Notes: generated by a model not told the origin, from the letters alone. Shown: positions 41,932 to 54,466, numbered from the stretch's first letter. The stretch is DNA of 64,000 nt from Aricia agestis (GCF_905147365.1 NC_056422.1:7318501-7382500), one strand, 5' to 3'. Translations and numbers: made by a program.

Positions 41932-42058
41932 TATAAATTTTTAAGTTTTAACATAATATTAGTGCACATGACTAGTGATTGGACAGCACCAGTCATTGGA
42001 CAAAGAACAAAAACACATTTGGTTGCTTTAAAAACTGCCTGTTTTTGAAGTACTAGAA

Positions 42059-42363
42059 CAGGGGTCACCAATTAGTTTGGCTCGGGGTCAATTTTAAGGA
42101 ATGAAATGACCTTCGCGGTCCGCACATTTTATAAAAAATATTTTTTAAACAAAGTTAATTACAGAAATTACAAAGGTATTTATTTACATAGCAATGAGAA
42201 AAGTGATAATTTTTGTTGCTAATTATCTGTCTGAAGTTTGAAGTGAAATTGTTGCAATTAAACGAAGTTCATCTTTGAAAATGTTTGGTCGGTGGTCCGC
42301 ACTCCGCACACAATGGGTCGGCGGTCCGGATGCGGAACGCAGTTCGCCATTTGGTGACCCCTG
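42059..42363. repeat. hAT-type MITE with perfect 8-bp target duplication
   Basis: CAGGGGTCACCAA and TTGGTGACCCCTG are 13-bp inverted ends; TACTAGAA is at 42051-42058 and 42364-42371. CAGGGG-type ends plus 8-bp duplication are hAT hallmarks. Lies in or after the gene 2 3' UTR. Confidence 0.9.
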
Positions 42364-42489
42364 TACTAGAACGTCTTATTTGCTACTGTGGTAAATTGTA
42401 TAATGCATTTATTGGCCGGCTTACACTAGTCCAATCCAGTATTCGAATCAAGCGCTGGATTTGACTATTGGATTAGAATAGAATAAATT

Positions 42490-42725
42490 CAGTGTTGGGC
42501 ATAATTGAAATACTGGTTAATCTAATTATCAATCTAATTGCAAAGTAATTAGAATACATTTTATTCTAATTACATTGTAATTCAAATACTTTCAAATTTA
42601 AATATAGAATTACACCAAGCAATTGATTCCTATGTAATCCAATTTCAAAGAAATCTAATTAATTTGAAATTAAGTTCTTTTGTAATTGATTACTTTGGTT
42701 TCGACTAATTACTCTAATATTATTA
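42490..42725. repeat. 'GTTGGGCA' AT-rich palindromic element, copy 1
   Basis: Starts cagtgttgggcataattg; inside, tctaattac/gtaattaga blocks alternate. Confidence 0.55.
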
Positions 42726-42779
42726 CAGTGTCAACTGTCAGGAGTTAAAACCAGAGTACTGTATCTACTATCTAGAGGT

Positions 42780-43860
42780 ATTATTTTTAGGGAATTACTG
42801 TAGGTATAAATAAAGCATTAAATATGCCCATCTGATCGATACAAGAAGTGGAAAATGTAAATAATAATTTATAATATCATACAAATAAGTAATACAACAT
42901 GAAGTATGACATTCTCTAAGAAAAATAAAAACATTTACTTAACCAAGAAAAAGCCTTTTCTTTCTGTGGTTTAGGCGTGAAGAGGTCAGACAGATAGAAA
43001 GACAGACAGACACACTTTCGTATTTATAATTTATAATACCTAAGTATATTTAAATACTTTAAGTAAGTATAGATTTTAAAACTTGGGACATAAAAAAAGT
43101 AATAGCCAGTTTTGTTTGAAATTTTGAGGTTATGTACCTCCAGCTATGATATTATTACTTATACTTACCTAATTATATTACATACTTATTACAATATTAT
43201 TAAAAAAAACATTATTGACCTACAGTGTGTATCAGTACTTATAGTTTTCGTAAAAACGTAAATACTTAATTAATGTTTTAAAAATAATTAACTAAGTATA
43301 CTTATTCATAAATTCAATGTACCTACTTTACATATTTTTACCGTTCTACATAACAGTCCGAAGATAATTTGAGATGAGGATGGTATCCACTCAGTGGGAT
43401 GAACTTGGACATACCTTTAGGTACAGTATAAAAGCATAGTGCAACAATTCAATACTTACTTAATTATGAAGTTTAATAGTGATAGTGCCAAGCTGCTAGA
43501 CCTGCAGTCAAAATGGACAGCAGTAACCGGGGAAATACTACACTCTCATAAAAATAGTGTTAAATGACAGCTTCAGCTGTTGTGTTTTGTATGTTAAGTG
43601 AGAGCTGGACACAAAAATTCCTCTTGGTCTGCAGGACACCATAATCCCTTTGTTTTTAGATCTCACTCTTTAAGCTCAGCAAGGCATTCATAATACTTTT
43701 TGTAGACTACGGAGCTGCTTAAGCATTTCCTTACCTATAATCATATTATGCTGTTTTGTGCTTGTATGCTACGTTTGTAGATTCCAAAAGGTTCGGGTGC
43801 AGGCATTAACATATAAGTACTACATACACGGGTAATAAAACAACACTTTTTTTAAAGAAA
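42780..43860. other. Intergenic stretch without a gene
   Basis: AT-rich; a short GACA-type fragment at 42970-43030 is the only repeat signature seen. Confidence 0.4.
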
Positions 43861-44073
43861 AACTTTATCATAATTTATAACTTAATAATTATTCTTATTA
43901 CAATTATATTTATTGAAGATAGAGGCAGGGGCAGGAGTACCCTCATGGCGAGCATAGCTTAGGTACCAAATGATGCTCATAAACATGTGAGCAGCATCCC
44001 ACTGTTCTTAAGCCTACAATGCAGTAACAGCAATAGCTTTTGAGAGCGACCTGACCATTCATGTTTCTTTCTG

Positions 44074-45130
44074 TTACAATAAATACAAAATAAGTTTTTC
44101 CTTCTGGAAAAACTTATTTTGTTGGCAGTTAAATGGCAGGACTTTTTTTAGCTTAAAGCACAACAACACAACACAGGCACAGGCAACTCGAGGCACAACA
44201 TTTTGCCCAGGATTCATGTATTCTTGAAAAACGCAATATCTTGGTGTTTCATCTGCTATTCTTATATTGAACAACACAATATTTTGTTGGGATCTATCAG
44301 CTTCTGGAATGTGTGACCTTATGTCTCGAGCTCGGTTCCAACAAACTCCAGAAACTTCATTCATAGATGACATCTGTAAATAAATCATTTGATGAGATGG
44401 ACAGATATCAAAACAACAATAGTAAAAAACAAATTAAACACTGACATAAGTTAATTTGATTATTAGATTAGTTTTTAAACTATATACGTCTTGCTGCTCC
44501 AGCAAACGAGTAATGTTTTCAGGATTCCACTCTAAGTCTGAAGTTGTGGTGTCCAGACTGGCCACATACAGTACACATTAAAGCTGAATCCATATATTCA
44601 GGTTAAAAGTCCTCAATTACTTGGACTATTCTGGTTCTTCATCTTGAGACCAAAGCTAAAATAAAAATATAATTAGAGAAAAGCTTGCCATGAATCTGGT
44701 ATTACGCTGAGGAAATAAATTACTTTATTTCCTACTGAAATAATGAATTAAGAAACACTAGTGATGGTACTACATATAAATTTATTTTAATACCTTACTG
44801 GTCTCCACAACACAGGGAATCCTAGTGTGGAGATCTGTGATTGTGTAAGAATATCCTGTAAAATTTTTATGTGAAAATAAAGATTTGTTTGGTTGTTTGT
44901 TTACCTCTCGTGCTTGAATCCAAGAAGATACTATAGAAGCCACTCTTTGTTGTTCTTCAGTTGTCCCTTCAATTAAAATTCTACATCGATTTGCTATTAC
45001 TATGGATAATCCACATGATACAACACAGATATTATGATGGCCAACCGCTGCTGCTGCTGAGCATATTTTCAGTAGATGCATGATACGTAAGTTGCCAGCA
45101 TGCATGGCAAATATGATCAGTAGGTGTAAT
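44074..45130 (-). pseudogene. Scrambled remains of a lepidopteran zinc-domain gene family
   Basis: Pieces read on the - strand: 45130-45090 gives ITPTDHICHACWQLTY; 45060-44905 gives NICVVSCGLS and TTEEQQRVASIVSSWIQARE; about 44575-44510 gives MDSALMCTVCGQSGHHNF then a stop; 44388-44074 gives a domain with PRYCVFQEYMNPGQNVVPR. I recall, without a search, a lepidopteran family in which a 'C..CG...EEQ..V..WI..RE' module precedes 'ITPTDHICHACW' and then 'TP.YC.F..C.NP'. Here the second piece precedes the first, in another frame, though it begins after a good acceptor (tatttccag at 45131) and the RE ends at a donor (gtaaac). The module start is repeated, and Cys is lost in the FQEYMNP motif. Best read as a rearranged, decayed copy. 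Confidence 0.45.
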
Positions 45131-45930
45131 CTGGAAATAATGATAGTGATTAGAAGTATTGTTAATTATTCCCTACTTTTTCCTTAATAATAGGTACTTT
45201 GCTAGATTAGTTTCATGGTTTAAAATGAAAGGAAAACATTTCAACACTTAAAATTTAATAAAAAGTTCATGGTTAGGCTAACACGTAAAATATATTATTT
45301 GAAGTAAACTACTTACATAATATCCAAGATAAGTATATCCACAGTCGAATAATATTCACAAGATCTTTACTCTTGTCGCATAAAGCAGGCCTTCTCAGTT
45401 CTCTATTTGAAAACAACAGAAAATAACTCACAATCACAAGTCACAACTCACAACTGCTACCCACTAAACAAATTAATAGGTACATGCTGCTACCGTTGAT
45501 TGTGTTGGATGTTGATTATTGGTTTCATACAAAGTGAATAATATTATAATAATTACTACCGCGAGTTTCATAATCTTTGGTTCAAGTTGAGATTAGTGGA
45601 ATAATGAGATTTGAGATTTTCTAATGATTTTCTTCATCTGTCTTCTTCTTCTTCTTTATAAATGGCCTCAATAACTGATTGCCATGACAAGAAAAAATAT
45701 CGATGGAAAAAATTGGAACAAAATATACATTCATAATATTATGTACAATGTAATGTGATTTTATGTAATATATTCTTTTCATTATGAGATATAAGTAAAT
45801 AAGAGTTTAATAATAATTCATAATAAACGTTTCTATAATAACTTTAGTATTTATTAAGTATTTTACTTATGGCAACATTAAAAAAATATAATATAAAATA
45901 AATAAATAAAATAAAAATAGCAAAAAGTGA
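45131..45930. other. Intergenic stretch upstream of the zinc-domain remnant
   Basis: AT-rich; no exon recognised that would complete the - strand locus. Confidence 0.4.
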
Positions 45931-45939
45931 GAAAGTAAA

Positions 45940-46117
45940 TTGAGTATTGACTCTAGCAATACCGGGGTAATTGAAATAAAACATTTTGATCCTATTTTTT
46001 CTTATAGCGCCTGATTCTGTGTGTGAAACATGCAAATATAAAAAACTATCCAATGATCAAGGATATTTTTTGATAATCTGCTGCTAAAAATCGCTATCAG
46101 ATTCTGATAGACCTATA
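45940..46117. repeat. Second copy of the 'GGTCTACCAGAATCTGAT' repeat
   Basis: Shares agcaataccggggtaatt, aaacattttgatcct and ccaatgatcaaggatatttt with 4510-4682. Confidence 0.65.
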
Positions 46118-46283
46118 TTATAAATACCTATTTAGATAAGTTTATCAAAATAAATAGTCTAATTGCCATAATAAAAATTCTGTTGTGTGTACATAGTAAA
46201 AATTCTGTTGAAAAACATCAACAAAATTATGCTGTATGGATCCTGCCATTCACCTTTATTCGAACCACAATTTAAATATAATA

Positions 46284-46611
46284 TGTGGGAGAGCCATGCT
46301 TCGGCACGGATGGGCCGGCTCGACCGGAGAAATACCACGTTCTCACAGAAAACCGGCGTGAAACAGCGCTTACGCTGTGTTTCGCCGAGTGAGTGAGTTT
46401 ACCGGAGGCCCAATTCCCTACCCCATTCCCTTCCCTACCCTCCCCTATTCCCTTCCCTGCCCATCCCTACCCTCCCCTATTACCATATTCCCTCAAAAGG
46501 CCGACAACGCACCTGCAGCTCTTCTGATGCTGCGAGTGTCCATGGGCGATGGAAGTTGCTTTCCAAAAGGTGACCCGTTTGCTCGTTTGCCCCCTTATTT
46601 CATAAAAAAAA
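46284..46611 (+). repeat. GTGGGAGAGCCATG SINE family, copy 9
   Basis: Sense copy between the decayed zinc-domain locus and Ate1, with intact ends and a short A tail. Confidence 0.8.
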
Positions 46612-46744
46612 TAATTAAACTTCTTGATAAGTATTATTTCTGAGTTAATATGTAATTTTTGTGATTATTTTACGAAATGGGAAGTCCTATTGTAAATTGT
46701 CAATCCAGGATACACCGACGTTAAACTAGGGTCTAGGACTTATC

Positions 46745-46968
46745 ATTATAAAAAAAAAAGTAATTCCATGTATTTAAATTACAAGTAATCTGATTATATT
46801 GTAATTAGAATAAAATGTATTCTAATTACATTCGAATCAACTACTGGTTAATTTCAGGTGCACAATTACTTCATCAATCTGATTATTTTGTAATCAGATT
46901 AACAACTACAATGTATTTGTAATTGTGTAATCGTTAATCTAATTACTTTTTGCCCAACTCTGAGAATA
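46745..46968. repeat. 'GTTGGGCA' AT-rich palindromic element, copy 2
   Basis: Ends aattactttttgcccaactc, the inverse of the start at 42490, with the same taattaga/tctaatta content. Confidence 0.55.
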
Positions 46969-46971
46969 ATG

Positions 46972-47135
46972 TATAGTCTGGCATAAAAGTGAAGAAATTA
47001 AAAAGTGGCAACATCGTAGGGTCATCCCTTTTTTCTTTATTGATTTGAAACATTGACATAGAGAGATAGAGACATTTCCTTATTCATTGATTTGAAAGGG
47101 ATGACACTACGATGTTGCTTTTTTGACAGACTATA
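46972..47135. repeat. Hairpin MITE TATAGTCTGTCAAG, copy 2
   Basis: Ends tatagtctggcataaaagtg and ttttgacagactata; shares gtggcaacatcgtag with copy 1. Lies upstream of Ate1. Confidence 0.7.
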
Positions 47136-47594
47136 AGCCCACTTTAACGTTGAAAAAATAATGCATTGCCTTTTTATTTTTTGCTGCAAACTGTAAAACT
47201 TAAAAATATATTTGACACGTGACAGCCTTATTTGACATTACAATTGACGTTTGAATTTAGACATTTAGACATCATTTAGAACAATAAAAAATCTCAAAAT
47301 AAATCAAGTCTCTAACAAGAAAGGATTGAAATCAGTTTTTTTAGAGGTATTTTTATTAAAAAACTTAATGTTTGCATTATATTATGTAGAGAAATTAAAT
47401 TATTAATTTGAGTTTGTGTGGTTACAAGTATTTTTATTAAAAATAGTGTAAAAATCAATAAAAACAATGGCTCTTCATTGTTACGTATTTCAGTTTTATT
47501 TTAAAACTGCGAATGATAATGCAATAAAATGTTTTATGCTTTCCAGCGATACAGTATTTATCAGTTAGCCTGAAGTGTTCTTAAGGAGTCGAAC

Positions 47595-49940
47595 ATGCAT
47601 TGCAGTATTATACAATATTGTTCGGAACAAGAGAGGTATAAATGTGGATATTGCAAACGGGATGATTCTAATTATAGTCATGGTAAGTTAGCTTAATTAA
47701 ATTGAGAGACAAAGCAGACAAACCTCACAAGTCACCAAATATAATGGGCCCTATACCTATTATTATGGTCTTCATTTATTGAATTACTAGTCTTGTTACA
47801 TTGCTACCACAGACCCTAACTGATGGGAGTAATTTATTTATTTATTCATCTTTCTGATATTATGTTAGGTAGGAATTTTATGTTATAAATAATTTACAGG
47901 ATTGTGGGCACATACTATGACAGCTGCGGATTATCAGAATTTAATAAACAGAGGCTGGCGGAGATCAGGGAAGTACTGCTACAAGCCAACAAATGATATC
48001 ATATGCTGCCCCATGTATACTATAAGGTATGTAATGTAACAAGCACTCTGTTATTGGGAACTCAGATTAATTAATAAAACTAAGTTGGTATGTGGTCTTT
48101 GTAACTGAGGCCACTGTGTGTATATTATAATATATTGTGTTTACTCACACACATTAATAATACCTTCACTGTGCTGTTAATTTTCTCTCTGTTTTTACTT
48201 TTTATCCAGTCTGAGAAAAGAAATCAATAATTTCTTTATATTTTGAACAAATTTCACAAGTCATCTACTTATAATATATTTTATAAAATATAAATAAAGT
48301 TAGGGTTCATAACATAGTTAGCTTTTTATATTTAACCCTTCGATCATGGAAAAACGAGACACAATAGAATTTCTATTGTTTCTCGGTCACCGGTGACCGT
48401 ATGGGGCTTGATGAAGTAAATTGTTTTTATTCCAGATGTAAAGCATTAGAATTCAAAGCTAGTAAGTCTCAAAAGAAAGTATTAAAAAGAGTTAACAAGT
48501 ATTTGCTAGGAAATGAAAATAATAGTGGTGGTGATTGTTGGAGAATGTCCAATGCTAGTGGTGATTTGAAAATGGATCAAGGAGAGGGAAGGGAAGTTTT
48601 TGTGGAGAACAAAATAAAGCAACAAAATGTTGATCTATCAAAAGTTAACTTCAAAGAAAAGAAGCTAAAAGAAGGTACCATTCATTGCCTTTACTAATTT
48701 GCATTATATTAATTTAAAAAAAGGTTTGTGAGTCATAGAAACTACATTGATAAAATATTTTATTTAAAAAAAACAGAACTATTTGCTTTTAACATAAAAC
48801 AATGTTATTATTGCTTTTAACATAATATTATAACAGTTGTTTACTCATGTAACATGTTGTGCTCAAGTTGTTTTTTTTGTGTGCATAGATATCAGTTTTA
48901 TAATATTTTCAAACAGATGCAACAGAATCTGCATCATCAACAGATAAACTGGAATCAACGCAAAAAGTAGAAGAAATCAAAAATAAAGGTTTGCATTATA
49001 TTTTTATTTATTGCTTCTTCAGAAAAGCTACTTAAACATTGAACTTTTAACCTCAGATAAAGGCTTTATTAATTAATTTTCCTGATTAATGATCTATGAT
49101 TTAGGTATGCTTCAGAGTTTTTCTATTGCTTCTTATGTCAGCATGTAAATATTAATGTATTTAAAACAAAACATGAATAGATGCGGGACCCGATCCAACA
49201 AAAGCTCTGTGTAAAAAGGCCAAGCTGATGCGGCGAGAGAGAAGATTAGAAAAACTAAAACTAAAAGGAATTGATGTTAGCACTATCGAAGACCGAAGCA
49301 AAGATAAGGAAAAACAGGTTGAGGATTTCATCAACGAAGTACCAGAGGACATTATGAAGAAATTAGAGGTTTGTAAAAGATTTTTTCTTGCCTTATAATC
49401 ATTGACTTGTTGGACATACATAGGAATTTTTACATAAAATTGATAACTAGTATCATAATATTAATACGCGAACGAAAAACTTTCTAACAAAATGGGGAAA
49501 TGTAGGTGCATGAAATTTTGCACAGTTATAGTTTATATGTCGAAGGAGTGCATCGAACTAATATTATTTTGAAATTATGCTTTTATCATACATTTTTTTA
49601 ACAAATCAAACATTACACACACTACAACACACACACATGAGAAATGACAGATTTTTGAGTGACAAGCCTAAACATACGAATTATACTCTTTTATTTATGG
49701 TTGAAGTCTGTAGACAACAAATTGACAAAAATGAAAATGGATTATAGTTTTTTTTATTGAATCTAAAATACTATTAGACAATGCTTACACGGCCAGTCTG
49801 AGATCAGCTAAGTCCCAGAGACAAGAGTTGAAAAAAAATGATAAAGTCAATATTTTTACAAAATATAGGTAGTAGTCGTTGAATTTAAGGTTGAATTTCG
49901 ACCATTGGGCGATCTCTAATATCTTTAAACGAGCAATTCT

Positions 49941-49984
<44 letters not shown>

Positions 49985-52900
49985 GAATCTCGGAATTGGC
50001 TCCAACGATTTTCATGAAATTTAGTATATAGTTTTAGGAGTTTCGGGGGTGATAAATCGATCTAGCTAGGAATCATTTTTAAAAAATGTAATTTTATTTG
50101 TGTTTTTAGAATACCGATCAAAGCTCGGTCTAATAGCTAGTGTTTTTAAAGCAAACAGTTTTGTTTTCTTAGTAGTATGTATTTCACTTCATTTTTTTTT
50201 AATTCAGTAAGGAAAAATAGTTTAAATTTTGTAACTACACACTCAATATGTATATTGTATAAGTTGCCCTTTTAATAATTACAGGTAAGATTAGTGAGGA
50301 CGACCCCGCCTAGCCCGCAATGGAAAACGACGGCCAAGGAAACATACAATTTGTATGTCAAGTACCAAACTGTTATACACAATGATCGCCCAGAAAAATG
50401 TACAGAACCCAAGTTCAGAGAGTTCCTAGTTGAGAGCCCTTTATTGGTAAGTTACATTACTCATATAAATAAATCTCATATTGATAATAACACCCCTCTT
50501 TTTGGTCGAGGGTTAAAAAGATCGACAAGTACAGACATAAGACATCATGGTTTCACAAATGATTGTCAGTCAATCTCTTGATGAATAATGGTACAAGTAT
50601 TGGCATCCAGATGGCGCTAACAACACCATATTATGTAGAAAAATAATAATATCATGTAAAACATAAGAAGAACAAAACATTGTATAACTATTTACTGTTG
50701 CAAATTGCAATGCAAATAAATCTTGGCTAAGAAAAAAAGATAATAAATAATATTGTCTTTTCTTTTAAATCATAATAAGAACTGTACTATATTTGCAAAC
50801 AAATTATATTAAATTATTATTCTTTTCAGGAAGAATACAGCGAAGACGGTCCTACATGTGGCTACGGGTCGTTCCACCAACAGTATTGGTTGGAGGGCAA
50901 GCTGATCGCTGTCGGTGTGATAGACATACTGCCCAAGTGTGTATCGTCTGTATACTTCTTCTATGATCCACAGTACATGTTCTTAACACTAGGAACGTAT
51001 GGTGCTCTCAGGTATGTATGATATTGCTATGCATAATTTAAATTAGATAAAACCGTGGATTTTTTATACATACAACACTCCTGAACGGCTGTTAAAAAAA
51101 CATACATAAGCCACTATTCTTGCGGGATTGAATATTACGCGTTGCGGGAACAGTTACTGTAATATTACCCTTACTATTATAAGTATTCGATCTATTAGCT
51201 ATCTTAATTTCTCTTTATTATAATTTATACAAAGAAAAAAAGACAAAGAAAAGAGATATTATGATACCATTAACTTTCACATGGCTAGGACAGGAGGAGT
51301 AAAGAAAGCGCTCAAGGAACTTAATGAATCAAAATGCTGGATACCAACAGTTAAAAACAGCAAGAAAACTCTTGAAACGAAAAGAAAATCAATCCTAGAT
51401 ACAGCGACAAGCTTCTATAGAGATTTATACTCAAGTAAAAGCACCCCAGAACTGATAATATCCGCAAACACACAAGATGAAGAAGAAACGCCTTTAATCA
51501 CTGAAAGGTTCGACTTTCAGTCGAACATGCTATTAGAACACAAAAGAACGACAAAGCCCCTGGACCAGACAACATAAGCAACAAAATAATAAAAACGACC
51601 ATGCCCAATTTTCACAATTAACAAATCTATTTAACATAATCCTAAAAACAGAATACATACCTACACAATGGACAATAAGCAACATCATAGTGTTACGGTA
51701 CATGGTATACGGACACGTGGTGCCATCTAGCGACAAACCAGCGAAACTTACCGAGGGAGCACAGGCAACATAAATCCCCTACTCAATACTGGATGGCAGG
51801 AGGTGCGCAAGTACATACTCGAACCTTCTAGAAAGGTCCAATGGTTGTTTACGTGTTTACCGTTTATTTGTTTGCGTGTTTACGTGTTTTAATTTAGACC
51901 TTATGACTAAGTCCATAAGGTCTAAATTAACTTTGCCAAAAAAATTCAACTTACTGCACTTATCGTAAGGACGGCAGTTTTATTGTGGTACATGCTCGAG
52001 CCTCCGAGAAAGTTCCCAGTTGTTTACTTGTTTACGTGAATCGGGAACTTTCTGGATTCGTCTCGCCATAAAAAGCCGCAGGCAGGCCCGGCGAGTCAGT
52101 TCAATCTGAGCGATCTTCGAGGCGACAACAAGTGATCAATAGTGAGTGAACCAGTGAAACCTGCGACTTGACTACGACCTAGGACAGTGATAGTGCTTAG
52201 TGATTGGACCTAGTGATTAGTGTTTGGGCTTAGTGCTAAGTGTTGTGACCTAGTGTTTAGTGCAGTGTTAATAAAGTCTTCAAGAGAGTCACCAGGTCTT
52301 TCTCTCCAAATCCTCGAACCCTAGCACGTAACAATATTAATACATAAAAAAGGAGATAAAGACGACATGAATAATTATCGACCAATAAGCCTTATGTCGA
52401 ACGTGTACAAAATCTTTGCGAAAAGTATGTAAGACTCATACAAAATGTCTACCAAAACAGCACCGCTCAGGTGAAACTGGAAACCACTGGAGATCCGTTT
52501 CCGGTCACCAAAACTCTTCATATCGGTACTGGAGGAGGTTTTCAGAGAAATGGATTGGGGGAAGTTTGGCCTCAACATAGATGGCATAAGATTAAACCAC
52601 CTTCGTTTTGCAGATGACATAGTCCTCATATCAGACAACGCAAACGATCTGCAAACTATGATTGAAGACCTTGCCAGCAAAAGCAGAGCAGTGGGACTGA
52701 CAATGAACCAAACCAAGACTAAACTGATGACGAACTACATTGAATTACCTATCTCGGTGGAGGGCAATACAATAGACTATGTCAAGTCTTATATTTACCT
52801 GGTCAGCTAAAAGCGTTCCAAGACCAAATGGAACTTGAAATTGATAGAAGCATTGCAAACTCGTGGAAACGTTACTGGTCTCTTAAGGACATAATGAAAA

Positions 52901-54466
52901 ATAAAGACTTATCTGTGGCAATCAAAAAAAAAATATTCAACAGTTTCATTCTGCCGATTCTAACTTATGGAAGTCAAACCTGGGCAACAACTTCGAAAAA
53001 CATCCAAAAGCTCAAATCCTGTCAAAGAAGCATGGAAAGAAGTATATTAGGCTTTACAAAAAGAGACAAGAAAAGAGCAGCTGATCTTAGGAAACTTACT
53101 AACTTAGAGGATGTATGTTCAAAAATAAAAAAACCGGCCAAGTGCGAGTCGGACTCGCGCACCGAGGGTTCCGACAGCTTAAAGGTATTATAGACCTGAG
53201 TATTTAGTATGAATTTCAATTTAATACCTCTACGCGTTTATGAGGAAATGGGTAGTAAGTTTAAAATTATTAAAAAAAAATATATTATGTGATGTAACTA
53301 AAAATTTATGGTTTTCGTAATTTTTCCTTTATCTATGCTATAAGACGTTGCTTCGTACCAAATTTCAAGATTCTGAGTTCACGGGAAGCACCCTGTAGGT
53401 TTTGATTCCCTTGCAAGTGTCGAAAATTTGCGGCATAAACGGCTGTATCTTTTGATTGCGTTGGCTTAGAAGTTTGATTTTTTCACAGCTTCAAGGGACA
53501 GTAGACCTGAGTAATTGATATAAATTTCAGCTTCATGCCTCCACGCGTTCCTGAGAAAAAGGGTCTTGACAGACGGACAGACGGACAACAAAGTGATCCT
53601 ATAAGGGTTCCGTTTTTTCCTTTTGAGGTACGGAACCCTAAAAAAAACTAAAATGGCAATGGACAGGTCACGTCATAAGAGGACAAAAAAGTGGTCAAAA
53701 ATAACAACAGAATGGTTTCCAAGATACAATACAAAAAGAAAAAGAGGACGACCACTTAAAAGATGGTCAGATGAAATCAGGGCTTCTGCTGGCCCTTTGT
53801 GGCTTCGGCTGGCTCGTGACAGATGCGAATGGAAAAGGCTGGAGGAGGCCTTTGTGTCAGAAGGACACGCCAATAAGGAGGCTGACGTGCAGCTTCCCAT
53901 TTCTAAATAATGTTTTTAATGAATTGTTTAGTAAATATTTGTAAGTTTTGGTAATAAAAGGCTTTGAAATTGAAATAATTTATACATTCCACTAAGCCTA
54001 CTATTTATTGCACAGTTTGAGATTACATATTTTCATATTGTACTTATTCTTTTTTTTTAGGGAAATCGCTTTCACGAGACACCTGCACACACAAAGTCCG
54101 GAACTACAGTACTACTATCTTGGATTCTATATCCACTCGTGTCCAAAAATGAGATATAAGGGCAACTACAGACCGTCAGATCTGCTCTGTCCGGAGACAT
54201 ACAAGTGGTTTGATATAGCAGAATGTATACCGAAGTTAGAAGTCTCATTGTATTCAAGACTAGACCCAGATTTAGATAGTACAGATGAAAATCATCCAAG
54301 TGAAAGCACCATTAAATATATCCCTGTGCTGTATAATAATGAAATCATGCTGTATAAGGACTATAAAGAGAAGTACGGGAAGCGCAGAAGTGATGTAGAG
54401 GATCTCTTGAAGTATGCTACTTTAGTCGGTTCTAATTCAGCAAGGAAGCTTATAATGGTGAAATAA
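47595..54466 (+). CDS. Ate1: Arginyl-tRNA--protein transferase 1
   Basis: ATE1 transfers arginine from Arg-tRNA to proteins with N-terminal Asp, Glu or oxidised Cys, marking them for N-degron degradation. Eight exons: 47595-47682, 47900-48026, 48436-48674, 48917-48988, 49181-49368, 50285-50446, 50830-51011 and 54061-54466. All phases agree: 1464 nt, 487 aa, close to fly ATE1. The N-terminal domain has KCGYCK (C17, C20) and the CCPMYTIRC stretch (C65, C66), the cysteines known to hold an Fe-S cluster in this family, plus WAHTMTAADYQNLINRGWRR. Residues 73-238 form a lysine-rich, poorly conserved linker. The catalytic C domain shows YVKYQTVIHNDRPEK, CGYGSFHQQYW, VGVIDILPKCVSSVYFFYDP, GFYIHSCPKMRYKGNYRPSD and LLCPET. 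An AATAAA lies at 54500. Intron 7 (3049 bp) carries a LINE with nested insertions. No defect is seen. Confidence 0.96.
49462..49918 (+). repeat. About 460-bp repeat 'TAATACGCGAACGAAAAACT', copy 2
   Basis: Second copy of 39195-39700, in Ate1 intron 5, directly joined to the repeat at 49918-50145. Confidence 0.75.
49918..50145 (+). repeat. 'ACGAGCAATTCTTGTAT' repeat, copy 2, with (TA)n
   Basis: Same unit as 4877-5065 but expanded by a TA microsatellite at about 49943-49980; in Ate1 intron 5. Confidence 0.65.
51691..52333. mobile_element. Solo LTR nested in the RTE-type LINE
   Basis: Begins TGTTACG and ends CGTAACA, a perfect 7-bp inverted terminus with the TG...CA ends of LTRs. Inside are a TATA-like cataaaaag near 52066 and AATAAA at 52267. 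Two related GAAAG-containing blocks (about 51808 and 51990) and a 15-bp perfect hairpin (51891-51928) sit in the U3-like part. Removing it restores the LINE reading ...NII-LIHKKGDKDD. Flanks are ATAG and ATAT, a 4-bp target duplication with one change. No internal region is present, so it arose by LTR-LTR recombination or is a fragment. Confidence 0.8.
53129..53642 (+). repeat. Interspersed repeat 'GGCCAAGTGCGAGTCGG...GTACGGAACCCTAA', copy in the LINE
   Basis: Starts with GGCCAAGTGCGAGTCGGACT after an A run and ends TACGGAACCCTAAAAA, splitting the RTE ORF between CSKIKK and KLKWQWTG. Other copies or ends lie at 2019-3050, 5542-5803, 16909-17001 and 36660-36705. From memory this is a common lepidopteran repeat; class not determined. 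Confidence 0.75.

Larger units (their letters stand above)
51230..53975 (+). mobile_element. RTE-type LINE in Ate1 intron 7, broken by two later insertions
   Basis: Coding pieces in order: 51281-51577 (upstream of the RT core, KSILDTATSFYRDLY), 52340-52430 (IHKKGDKDDMNNYRPISLMS), 52550-52800 (LRFADDIVLISDNANDLQTM, the catalytic FADD box intact), 52828-53130 (LPILTYGSQTWATTSKNI, RSMERSILGFTKRDK) and 53650-53910 (WQWTGHVIR, PRYNTKRKRGRPLKRW, WKRLEEAF). This order and the GHV...GRP..RW tail are typical of RTE-like endonuclease-reverse transcriptases. A large part of the RT between NVYKIFAK and the FADD box is missing, so the copy is dead. It is cut by a solo LTR (51691-52333) and a repeat (53129-53642). 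Confidence 0.85.

Noticed and set aside
43440..43600. Possible tRNA or small RNA gene
   Set aside because: No A/B box pair or cloverleaf could be drawn.
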